This document shows, piece after piece, positions 1-12,900 of a stretch of DNA of 64,000 nt. This DNA is from Sipunculus nudus (Eukaryota; Annelida; Sipuncula; Golfingiida; Sipunculidae). The translations under genes and the position numbers were made by a program. The number at the start of each line of letters is the position of its first letter. Position 1 is the first letter of the stretch. The stretch lies in contig CM049309.1 of assembly GCA_026874595.1 (NCBI GenBank), positions 56,287,926-56,351,925 on the forward strand. The letters run 5' to 3'. The notes beneath the pieces were generated by a model. The model ran no database searches, had not been told where the DNA came from, and was given only the letters and a program-made list of their open reading frames with translations.

Positions 1-819
1 CAGGGAATAAGAACATATGACAATAAAGATTATAAATACAAACAAATAAATGTGATTTTTATGGATAGGAGTTAAGTGTGACAAGCTGTGCAGCAAGGCA
101 GCCCCTATAAGAAGAAATACTCAATCTACTATACAAGCAAAAGAGCCAGAACTACTAGGCAAAGAACATGAAATCAATTTAGAATAAAAAAGATCTAATA
201 CACCAGTTTGTATATTTCCTTATGGCATTACAAAGAAGACATATTTTGGAAAAATCAAATGCACCACTGTTTGTTTTGCTGCTACTCTGTAGGCTTATTA
301 TCATGAATCTTGTATTCACAATAGTACAGAAATATGAATCCCCCCTGACTTAATTATATTTGAGTCTGATATCAGAAATGGCTTTATATGTAAGCATATC
401 AACTGGTTTCAAACTGGGACCCTCTAAATGTAAAGATGAGCAAATGAATAATTTTTAATTGATGGGCAAAACCTTTAATTATAATTTTTCAACTAGGAAA
501 TGTCTTCCTTTGGTGGTAGTTACCTGTGATATCTTGAGATTTTAAAAACAACATGCAACAGATAAACCTAACAAATTGATCCCACCATTTTCGCAGAAAG
601 GCTCACTCTCTTATGCAAAAATGAAATCTCATACACAGATAATGAACTTTCATGTAGTCATGTTAATATTGCAAGGATGATTATGTATTCTTTAAGCATA
701 ATTTACTTCTGTAAGCAATGAAACTTTAAGGCTGAAACAATAAGCTCTACTTGACTAAGCAGTGTACAATGATGACATAAAGAGGTCATTAATAATCAGG
801 CACCCCAAGACCATGCAAC
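1..819. other. AT-rich sequence, no gene seen
   Basis: No exon, repeat or RNA recognised. Probably 3' flank or intron of the SNX30 gene. Confidence 0.5.
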
Positions 820-1455
820 ACATGAGGAGGCAGTACATGAGCTACCACATGATGAGGCACCATATGACCAGGCACCACATGATGAGGCAGTACGTGCGGC
901 ACCACATCATGAGCCAGTACATGAGGCACCACATCATGAGCCAGTACATGAGGCACCACATCATGAGGCACCATATGACCAGGCATCACATTATGAGGCA
1001 GTACATGAGGTACAACATGAAGAGGCACCACATGACCAGGCACCACATGATGAGGCAGTACGTGCGGCACCACATCATGAGCCAGTACATGAGGCACCAC
1101 ATCATGAGGCACCATATGACCAGGCATCACATTATGAGGCAGTACATGAGCTACCACATGATGAGGCACCATATGACCAGGCACCACATGATGAGGCAGT
1201 ACGTGCGGCACCACATCATGAGCCAGTACATGAGGCACCACATCATGAGGCACCATATGACCAGGCATCACATTATGAGGCAGTACATGAGGTACAACAT
1301 GAAGAGGCACCACATGACCAGGCACCACATGATGAGGCAGTACATGCGGCACCGCACCATGAGCAAGTACGAGGCACCACATCATGAGGCACAATATGAC
1401 CAGGCATTACATGATGAGGCAGTACATGAGGTACAAAATGAAGAGGCACCACATC
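820..1455. repeat. 15-bp-based minisatellite
   Basis: Variants of CACCACATGATGAGG repeated about 40 times with a longer super-repeat. Because the period is a multiple of three and stop-free, several frames are open on both strands; not evidence of a gene. Confidence 0.9.
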
Positions 1456-2082
1456 TGCCCCCTATACTGGTGTATTCATCAATAACAGTTACCAGGGATA
1501 ATACAGCTGCCCAAAATACTTGTATATTCATCAATAATAGTACCCAGTGATAATACAGCTGCTCCCTCACCCAAAACTGGTATTCATTCATAAAAGTGAC
1601 CAGGGTTAATACAACTGCCTCCCAATAATGGTGTATTCATCAATAACACTTACCAGGGATAATACACCTGCTCCCTATACTGGTGTGTTCATCAATAACA
1701 GTTACCAGGGATAATACACCTGCCCCCTGTACTGGTGTATTCATCAATAACAGTTACCAGGGATAATACACCTGCCCCCTGTACTGGTGTATTCATTAAT
1801 AACAGTTACCAGGGATAATACAGCTGCCCCTATACTGGCTTATTCATCAATAACACTTAACAGGGATAATACAGCTGTCCCCTATACTGGTGTGTTCATC
1901 AATAACAGTTACCAGGGATAATACAGCTGCCCCCTATACTGGTGTATTCATCAATAACAGTTACCAGGGATAATACAGCTGCCCCCTATACTGGTGTATT
2001 CATCAATAACAGTTACCAGGGACAATACAGCTGCACCCTATACTGGTGTATTCATCAAAAACAGTTACCTGGGATAATAAAG
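1456..2082. repeat. 52-53-bp tandem repeat, about 12 units
   Basis: The unit contains GGTGTATTCATCAATAACAG and TTACCAGGGATAATAC. The first units are most diverged. Confidence 0.9.
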
Positions 2083-3854
2083 CTGTTCCATTAACTTGTG
2101 TTCTAATTGATCTAACCATGACCTCTGCATGACCTTAATCACATATTCATTCTCCCAAACAGAAAATATGTAGTCTTTACCAGCACCTGTGACCAAATGT
2201 TTTTCTGGGATATTTTTTTCATACAAAGGAGACAGTATTAAAAGTTCTAGGCTAAAGGTTGCAGGAGCTATTCAGATAACAGCCAAGTGAATAATGTCTA
2301 ACCTTGCACTGAATTTGTAGGAGACAAATAAACCAAAATATAGAAAACACTGCACAATGATTGTGATATATTCATAACTCTAGAACACAGGTATACCAAT
2401 TCCAGCTCATGACATCAGTCAATGTGACATCAAATGCAACCAACTATTGTATTGTAAATAACTCTCCTAACCACAGGCATGGAAAGCCTTCTGAGTAGGA
2501 GTGTTTTGGGGGCTTATTAGCATAATTAAGTCAAAGGGGTGGCGCATAAGGGCTGTGGTGGTTAGGTCAATTGATTACATATCAAATATGTATTTAACAT
2601 CTGGCACAGCAGCACCTTCGGTGTAGCCTGAAGCTCTGTTTGCCACATAACTATGGCTGACTTGATCTGGCAAAATTTTGGCAGGCTTCAAATTGCTTGA
2701 AAATCTTTTGCTATAATCTGGCAATAGACCTAAGTATCTATTTTATTTAAAGCAGGTTGGTTATCTATTTCAGTGTTTTACCTCAGGTCTATAACTTGAA
2801 CTTGATTATGTACATACAACTTTTCATCTAAGTAGTTTCATCAGCCAACTATAATTACATTACCTTTAGAGGGAATTTGGGTGGTCTCTTTTTTTAGGAC
2901 CACGCTGTTTACTCAAAATCATGCTAATTTAGGGAAAGTCTCCTTACTCCAGCTTCATGAAACAGGAGAAGACTACTGGTAAACTCAGCTCAATGCAACT
3001 TGAGTCTTCTTGGCTGGTGATGGCACTGAGCCATACTTTTCATTTGATTTCACCTCTATGTCCTCCAGAGTTATTTCTGCTTTTTATTAGAACTATCTTC
3101 TGTACCTTGCTGCCAGCAGCCTGTTTTCAGGCTTACAGTACAACTTATGAAGTGACGAACCAGTCTACAAGTGTGAAAGAAGCAACTATGTGCAACAAGT
3201 TTTCTCCTGTTTAATGGAACATCTATGAAACTATTTTCACTAAATAAATTTGATTAATATGCCCCCTGCCACCCTCATGTCTGATCATTATGATGACCTC
3301 TGACATTTATTCCAAATATCTTTCTCAAATTTTGGCAATTACCAACAAACTCTCTCAAATGTTATAGTTCCGAGGCTTGTAGATGTCTAATAAAGAAAAA
3401 ATGAAAAGTTTTTCTCAGTGGACACATAAACCTCAGTAAAAGATTCAGGATTGTTGCATAATATCCTAAAAAGGAAGAAACTGACACTATTGGAAAAAGA
3501 CTGTAAACAGAATTATTATATACACAGATATATCAAGCTAATACTGACAGACCAGTCATAGCATCATCTGCAGCAGAAATCAGTTGTGTTATTGTGAAAT
3601 CAGCTGCACAGAGGCAGTAAATATTAAACAGCATATTTTATAATTAAGCATTTAGACTAAACAGTTCATGCAGTGTTCAATTTAAAAAGCAATTTCAACT
3701 CATGCAAATATGTGATACTGTAAACAAAGCAGAGCGCAGACTTAATTATAATGTACCAAAACAAATACCACACCAAAATAGCAAGAAACAAACCCAGCAA
3801 AACCAATGGATACAAACATGTACAGAACAAAAATAAAAATGTAGGTGCTGCTAC
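2083..3854. other. Probable SNX30 intron, no exon seen
   Basis: The donor after the 3855-3959 exon opens here. I searched for the conserved C-terminal BAR exon (ERW motif) on the minus strand and did not find it. Confidence 0.5.
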
Positions 3855-3959
3855 CTCATCTACTTGCAGGACAAGTTTATCCTGTTTTTCTTTTTTGACC
3901 TCCTCGGGTGACTTCCCAAGTAAGGTGCTCAGTGACCGAGCCGGCTCAGATATTGTAAC
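3855..3959 (-). CDS. SNX30: SNX30-like exon 9/10 (BAR insert)
   Basis: 35 codons, phase 0 to 0, acceptor TTGTAG, donor GTAGCA. Encodes a Ser/Leu-rich stretch then a charged helix ([19 protein letters not shown]). It follows on in frame and looks helical, but resembles the vertebrate sequence only loosely. The remaining exon(s) lie off the left edge. Confidence 0.7.
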
Positions 3960-6900
3960 CTACAAGACATACACATCTAGCTACAAACCTGTCGGACCAA
4001 CATTACGGACACATACCTGCTCAACCAGCTCCTGGAGGTTCACAAGGTCCATGCAGCAGGAAAATAGAGTTCACATGGTCAAAGGCTTTTGTTATATCAG
4101 CTGAACAATCTTAATATCTTATGTGCATAATGCCTTTTCAACATTTTCATAGGACCACATGCTTTAATACAATACACCAGGAAACTATCTTTAAAACACA
4201 GATTTGCTTAAATCAAAATCTTTCATAAAACTGGTAAATAAAAATAGTGCACAAAATGACAGTATCTCAAAATCAGTTACACATAATTTTGTTTGAAAAC
4301 ATTAACTGACATAAAATGTGTAAACTTTGTATTAAATTTCATGATTTCCTGAATTTAGTCAAACCTTAATTCAAGCTGACAGAAAAATCACAGAACTCAA
4401 CAGTTATCAGCTGATTAACTGTCTCAAGTCTTCATTCCAGACTAAAGGTAAAATAATTTAACATGACAAGATTGGTCTTTCCTTATATTCCATACTGCAT
4501 GACCTTGAGCTTGTGATCTTTTTACATGAATTTTACATTGATAATATTCTGAATTCAGATATGCCTTGTGCAGCTTTGTTTTCATTGGGTAGATTTGAGG
4601 GAAGATTAACAATAGTGACACATACATTATATCTACTGCAGAATATAATATCTACTAACAGAGCACTATGTCAGACTATGGAGAAAATGACATTAAAACA
4701 AATATCCAAAACCAGAGTATCAGCTCCTTCACATAAAATTTGTTTGAAAAAAAAAAAACTCATAATGTGTACCCATTATACCACAAATACATGCTCTTTT
4801 CCCCATGTATTAGTCATTATGTCTCATTCAGTGTATATCACATTGCTGATCACATGCATTCATGCACCTACACCTTAACAGATGTGTGGGAAAATATCAT
4901 TATTTTGTTGAATAATGAATAGGGGTTTTCACGTGTGGACCATTAACCTGGTTCTAACACCAAGCAGACAGTGACCACAAGGAGTGACACACAGATGGGT
5001 TACTTGCATTCTGTGTGGCCTGCTTCCATGCCACAGGTGTCACCACAAAGACGGACTACGTGTGCAACATGCAACCATGCTACAGGCTGGTTTAATTTAA
5101 AAGCATGCACAGGTCTAGTAATCTTAAAGTATACTTCATACAGTTTGATGAAAATAATTAAAATACAAGGTATAATACTGCAGAACCTATTATTTACCCT
5201 ACTGTAATTAGAGGATTTGAGTGTAGTAAAAAAAGTGATATTCTGCTCTAAACTTTGCTGATACAAACTCTATCCCCAGATAGAGCCTTGCCTGGATTCA
5301 ATCCTCAAAGTACTTTTGTGTCAAATGCCCCCGCCCTTTTCAAACCCTGACAGGTTTATTTCTCCTAGTTTCTTGGAACCACTCATTTTGCATAAAAACA
5401 TTAACCTGGATGTCACAGGTCACATGTTGAAATCCGGGGCATATCACTATTTAAAAAGTAAATTAAATAGGATAACTGAAAGGAATCTTATGATGCTTGT
5501 ATTAAAGTTACTGTGGATCTGTCCCCAGGTAAGCAAATGGCAATCATATAAATATTATTATTACACAATTGAAATTCTCGTCATTGTAACCCTGCACACT
5601 GTAGCACCAACTGTACAATGCACTGAGTTGCATGTCAAACTAAGTTTTAAATTTGTTATCAGGACATGTATGATAATTAATGGAATGTTCTTGAAAAAAA
5701 TCATTAGTTCTATATGTGTCAAATGTTCTAACTTCCAGTGATTCCAAATCATTCAGTTTCCCCATAAGTGCATCATGCATAATGTTGCCACGGTGATCTA
5801 GCATGGTGCTTAAACAAGAAAACTTAAAAACTTGCTATGCCAAACCAGTGACCTAATTGAAGCACAGAATGACAACAAAACCTATAAGCCAACCCACATG
5901 TAAACAAGGTCAGACAGGTGTAACAGTGATTAGAATTTATTCACCTTCCAGCCATTTTCATCCGGCTATTATTTTGGCAGACGTATAAAAACAGCAGTGA
6001 TTAGGTCATAAGTCATGATTTTGCATACAAGGTTAAAGGCTATGCTCAGACATGCATGCTTAGGTTTAAACACAACTATGCTTGAAGTTTCAATACCAGA
6101 AGGTACAAAAATAAGAATGCAATCATTATCTACAACTGCATGAATTGAAATAATATAAAGTAACCATGTGCCAAATGACTATCATACATGCACATAATGA
6201 AAGGTTAGATTGGTACTGATCTGGTTTGATATAACTATTTTAATCTGCTAAACTGCTGTGACACAGGGCAGGGTTGCATGTACTATGATCACATGATCAA
6301 TTATACTTTTTTTTAAATTCATATCTTTTAAGTGCATACCCAAGCTCGCAAGGCATTTGTTAGGGTTTGCACAAGTACATTGGTAGAGTAACAGTCTGTA
6401 TATAAAAGTATCACTGCAAGTGATGTAAGATGTGTAATGAAATATATATAATGGAAATCTCTAGATGATTAAGTATAATATCTATGTCAATGTACCTTCA
6501 TAATACATGTGTTACATTAATTTGTTCATGTCTATTTAAATCTATGTGTATCACTAATAAAAATATGTACAACTGAAAATAAGTGTTGGTTTTCTTCATA
6601 TGTTAGATGAGAGTGTCCTTATAAAATTAAATTTATTAAGTCTGTGTTGTTGTTTGAGTCTTATTGTGTAAGGTATGATGTTTTTCAGCATCTCCTGCCT
6701 TTCAAAACTGAATTTCAGACATAACATTACCAAGGTTTATTTTAAAGATAGTTTTTTTTTCCCAAATATAGCAAATTTGAAACCCTTGCGAACAAAAGGT
6801 ATATAATCCATAGTTTATAAATCCAGTAAATATGTTCAAGAATAACTATCACTGTATGCGACTGGTTAATATGGCATGTGAGACTGGCATTTTGGAATGT

Positions 6901-9900
6901 TTAACTTTATGAAAATGTCTTTCACTGAAACATGGACCAGGCTATTCTATAAAGCACAGGATTAACAAAAGTGTATGACCTCAACACCCCTGCTGTGATG
7001 TTCAAGTTTACTTTAATCCAAGGTCAAACAGAAGAAACTTTAATATTGATTATCTGACCAGGTTCAGTGATTAATTATCAATCAGATTTGCACTGACCAT
7101 CAAGTGATACCTTCATCTTAATAACTGATAAGGAATTAAAACTATTGATATTTTTATGGAAAGGGTCTTCTAAATTTAACTGAATAGCAGCAATATAGAT
7201 GTGGTTGAGCAGCACTGGGGGTATCATAGCTACATATTTCAACTTAACTTAATTTGACTTAATTAAATATGTTGAAAGACTCTAAAAAATTTGCAATGTT
7301 TTTTTCTGTCTGCAATATAGATTAATGCTGTTTGCCAGAATATATTGCATATTATGTTATGCTGAATCCTTTCAGTCTTATCAACAATGATCACATCTAC
7401 TGATATTTTCCGAGTCCTCTCCTACACATCAGTATACCAGTATGTGGCCAGCCTTAGTCAAAGACCAGAAAGACACAACAGGGACTAAGTATGCTCGTCA
7501 TTAACAATCAAATTCCTATCAATTAAAGGTATAGCAGTTGATACAAACTGGCCCCTGTTAATTATTTAAATGCTAAGAGCAATAAGCTAGATGCATACAC
7601 ATTAATATAAAGTTTCATATTTATCAGCCAAATTGGTACTGCAAATTTACAAGTTTAACATTTTATTAAATTATATAACCTGTGTCTGTAAAACTGGGAA
7701 TTAAAAGCCCTCTACACAGAGGTGTCACAGGGAGGCTGATATAATCCAAAACATGGAAATGAATTTTTTTCTTACAGTAAAACAATTCATATATCAACTA
7801 TTTCCATGCCACAGAAAAAATTAAGATTAAGCACTGGAAACAAAGGTTGCAAGTTGTCAGGAGTGAAATAAAAAAAGTGTGCATGAAGGGCAAACATGCA
7901 AATGCTTAATCATGGGATAAAATTTAGCAATCATGTCAAATCACTTCAAGATAACAAATATAAAATGATCATTGATAAATCACATGAATGATAAATCTTA
8001 ATTATCTGACTTTACAAATATATTAAGCTGCTATGTGGTATGAAATGGTTCGTAATTGTCAAAATATCTTACCATTTTTATTAGATTATCAACATTTAAG
8101 TTAGAGTCTTTATAAATTTCATATTCAGCAGAGCCTATATCAATAGAGTTATCATTAATTTTCTCACAACATAACCTGCTATAAATTAAACTTTTTTCAT
8201 ATCACATTAAGCTGTTTCATAATGATATATTATACACGTTAGTAAATGTACTACAAATTTCCTTGTAAAATTAATAAAAGTAAATTAAGCTTTTCAGGTA
8301 ACCTGAAAAACACAGTTCTTGTCTGTCATATCTAAAAGGCTTCACATTCTATAAAGAGAGGGGACTGTGACATTTTTACATCTTTACACAAACCATAAGT
8401 GATACAAATTGAAAATTAACAACAGTTTTGCCCAGGACTATCCCCCATAGATGATTGATTCTCTTTAATGGTGTTTGTCCATAAACAATCACAAAGCGAA
8501 ACAGAGCCTATTATCAGGTCTGACTAATAATTTATACAACAGATCTTTTGACAGTGTCTGGCTTTGCTGGCTCTCACTTATTTGACATCACTATTCTTAG
8601 CTTTGATCTTATGGTAACACATTACCAGAAATTGTTTAAGCTGTGCTGACATTCATTTATATTTGATATGATAAATAGTTCTGGTCTGACCTGATCTCTC
8701 TCCTCCTTCTTCCTGTTCAGCTCATCAACTGACGCCTCATATGCTGACTGTATTGCATCTCGCTTCCTCAATACACCCTGCAAATATCCAGGGGTCTGAT
8801 GTAGTGCAATTACACTGAGCCCATCTGCTGCTACTGATACAGGGTCCTTGTAACAGCATTTTCGTCACAAAACTTATATCAAATTTTTTTACCAATGGAA
8901 CATTAGCACTGTCTTTCTCTGATCATGATAGATTTCACTAACCAACATGCTGATCTTTTATAATAAACTGTTCTTCAAATTTATCATTTTTATGACTTGA
9001 AAACTGTTATACTATTAATTATCAACTAGAATATGACTTTTTACATGATTAACTATCTGTAGGAAATATAACAGGTGAATGTGATCCTTGGTTGTTATAT
9101 AATGAGTAACACCGATGACTGAGGTACATTTGCAAATGAACCTGCCTCTAAATTGTGCATGATTCTTCTGTTTGCCAAAAAAAAAGAGGCACTCATATGA
9201 ATGAACTCTGATGCTTTCCTCATGAATGGTGAAGGCATGAATAAATAGGTACTACCCAATATCAGTACTTATTTGGCAAAGCTACTGGTTAGTAATCATG
9301 CACCTTTTGTATTTAGTATCTTAAATTGCAGGATTTGAACTAGAATACGGGTAGTCGACAAGCGACTACGTGTATCCGCCTAAATCAGAGTGGAACGGGT
9401 GAAGTGAGGCATGGATTGAGTGGCAAGGGGAAATAGAGTGAAGTCATGCATATTAGCATGGATGTCTGCAGCCAAATTGTGTATGTAGGTTGCCCCCCCA
9501 CCACAAAATCCAGAAAGCCGTCCAAGTTGTATACATATGCAAAATTTAAGGCAGATAAGTCAAACCACTACATGTATATGAGTGATTTTAGCCCGTGGCA
9601 GACAAACAGATGGACGCTGAGCAAAAATGGTTGCAGGTGACGCCACAAGTTTTGCGTATGATAAAGAGCTATGTGAGAACTATACACATGCAAAACTTTG
9701 GCCCAATCGGTCAAACGGTTCCCAAGATATGAGCTTGGATGTCTGCTGCATAAACTAGAATGCAGGTGGCGCCACCTGTCATAAAAATAAGAGAGCTGTC
9801 GGGGATGTATAAACCTGCAAAATTTTAGCCAGATATGTCAAACCACTGCCGAGATATGAGTGATTTTATCCCATGGCAGACAAACAGACAGGAGCTGTGC

Positions 9901-12900
9901 AAAAATGGCTGCAGGTGGCGCCACCAGTTTTGCATATGATAAAGAGCTATGTGAGATCTATACACATGCAAAATTTTGGCCCAATCGGTCAAACGGTTCC
10001 TGAGATATGAGCTTGGATGTCTGCAGCGTAAACGTGAATGTAGGTGGCGCCACCTGTCATAAAATCAGAAAAGCTATCCAGGATGTATATGCATGCCGAA
10101 ATTCAGGTGAATTAGTCATGTCACTGCAGAGATATGAGTGATTTTAACCCAAGGCACACATACAGATGGACACTGTGCAAACATGGTTGCAGGTGGCGCC
10201 ACCATTTTTTGTGTATGTTATAAAGCTCTCCAAGGGCTACATTTGTGCAAAAATTTTTCCTGATCGGTCAAACGGTTCCCGAGATATGAGCTTGGATGTC
10301 TGCAGCATAAACGTAAATATAGGTGGCGCCACCTGTCATAAAATCAGAAAAGCTATCCAGGATGTATACGCATGCCGAATTTCAGGTGAATTAGTCAAGT
10401 CACTGCAGAGATATGAGTGATTTTAACCCAAGGCACACAAACAGATGGACACTGTGCAAACATGGTTGCAGGTGGCGCCACCATTTTTTTGTGTATGTTA
10501 TAAAGCTCTCCAAGGGCTACATTTGTGCAAAAAAATTTTCCTGATCGGTCAAACGGTTCCCGAGATATGAGCTTGGATGTCTGCAGCATAAACGTGAATG
10601 TAGGTGGCGCCACCTGTCATAAAATCAGAAAAGCTATCCAGGATGTATAAGCATGCCGAATTTCAGGTGAATTAGTCAAGTCACTGCAGAGATATGAGTG
10701 ATTTTAACCCAAGGCAGACAAACAGATGGACACTGTGCAAACATGGTTGCAGGTGGCGCCACCATTTTTTGTGTATGTTATAAAGCTCTCCAAGGGCTAC
10801 ATTTGTGCAAAAAAATTTTCCTGATTGGTCAAACGGTTCCCAAGATATGAGCTTGGATGTCTGCAGCATAAACGTGAATGTAGGTGGCGCCACCTGTCAC
10901 AAAATCAGAAAAGCTATCCAGGATGTATACGCATGCCAAATTTCAGGTGAATTAGTAAAGACACTGCAGAGATATGAGTGATTTTAACCCAAGGCAGACG
11001 AACAGATGGACACTGTGCAAAAATGGTTGTAGGTGGCGCCACCATTTTTTGTGTATGTTATAAAGCTCTCAAAGGGCTACATTTGTGCAAAAAAATTTTC
11101 CTGATCCGTCAAACGGTTCCCGAGATATGTAGGGTTATGTGTGGAAACAGACGCACAAACGGACGCAGAGCGCAGAGGAAAGGTCAGAGGTCAAAACAAA
11201 ATTGGGGCGCAGCAATTCACATGTGACCCGAACATAATCCCGGGTTTCGTAAAATTCCGCCCAGCGGTTACGGAGCAGTTCTCCGGAAACCTACGTGGCG
11301 GCGGCGTGCAGCTGAAAACATAGTATCCGCAAAACTCTGTTTTGGCGGATACAATTATCCAAACATCTTAAGAACTCTGGTTATTATTTTAAATCCCAAA
11401 TAAAATGTGGGGTAGTTTAGATGTTTGCATTCTGTGACATATTGGTGAATGGAGCCCATATCCAATTACAACAAGCAACTTCAAGGAATTTATGTCCCCT
11501 GCTTCTGCCTTCAAATCTAGGATGATTTTAAAGGCTGTGGTGTCTAAGTGCATATAGTTTTAAACCAACCCAAATCAATGCCCCCATTCTGAGGAAGCGG
11601 GGGACAAAAATCATATTGACACAGAATAATATATTCAGTTCCCTAGCAAATGTAGGCAATTATAAAATAGTTCTATAAATAACGCTCCACATCCATTATT
11701 ATCACAAGACAGATTATTTTGTATCTGAAGAAAATGGACATATTAGTACACAAGTCATATATGAATCTTTGTTATTTTCTAAATTTTCCCTTCTTGTGCT
11801 TCTCTACCCCAGTAACTGAATCAAAGGCCTTCTATGAATGCTCTGTAAAACATCATCTCCTTTACGGTGAAAATAATAGGAATTCCAGAAGGTGACTGTA
11901 TGCAATACAAGCATTCTGCTGTATAAAAAGCACCAGTGATCAGTGGCATATCATTAGTTTCTTGCATGCTATGACATGACGTATGACAGTGCCATCTTAC
12001 CTTGACGACCTCCGCATACAGCTGGTATTCCTTCAGTGGTTGACTGAATTCTGTTTCACCAGTGTCAACCTGTGAGACATACAAAAAATTAACTTCATAT
12101 AATCTAGACTAGAATACAGGTAGTCGACAAGCGACTACGTGTATCTGCAAAAATCAGAGTAGGACGGGTTAAGTGAGGCATGGATTGAGTGGCAAGGGGA
12201 AATAGAGTTACATGTATTACATATTAGAACGGATGTCTGCCACGTAAACATGATTGTAGGTGGCCAAATGTTATTTGAACGAGAAACTATCCAAGATGTA
12301 TACACAAGCAAAATTTTAGGTTGAAAAGTCAAACCACTGCAGAGATATGAGTGATTATATCCCACAGCAGACAAACAAATGGACGCTGTGCAAACATGGT
12401 TGAAGGTGGCGCCACCATTTTTTGTGTATGTTATAAAGCTATCCAAGGGCTACATTTGTGTAAAAAAATTTTCCTGATTGGTCGAACGAGTCCGGAGATA
12501 TAAGCATGGATGTCTACAGCGTGAAAGTGAATGTAGGTGGCACTACCTGTCATAAAATCAAGAAAGCTATCTAGGATGTATACGCATGCCAAATTTCAGG
12601 TGAATTAGTCAAACCACTGCAGAGATATGAGTGATTTTAACCCAAGGCAGATGAACAGATGGACACTGTGCAAACATGGTTGAAGGTGGCGCCACCATTT
12701 TTTTGTGTATGTTTTAAAGCTATCCAAGGGCTATATTTGTACAAAATTTTTTTCCTGATCGGTCAAACGGTTCCCGAGATATGTGGGTTTATGTGTGGAA
12801 ACAGACGCACAAACAGATGCTGGGCAGAGAGGAAAGGTCAAAGCCAATTGGTTAGGCACCAGTTCCGGGTGACCCGATAATTGGTGTAAGTTTTGAATAA

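Noticed and set aside
762-1550. 262-codon open frame on the plus strand, and antisense frames in the same place
   Set aside because: It is a 15-bp minisatellite without stops; several frames are open on both strands and the sequence is pure His/Met/Arg-type repeat.
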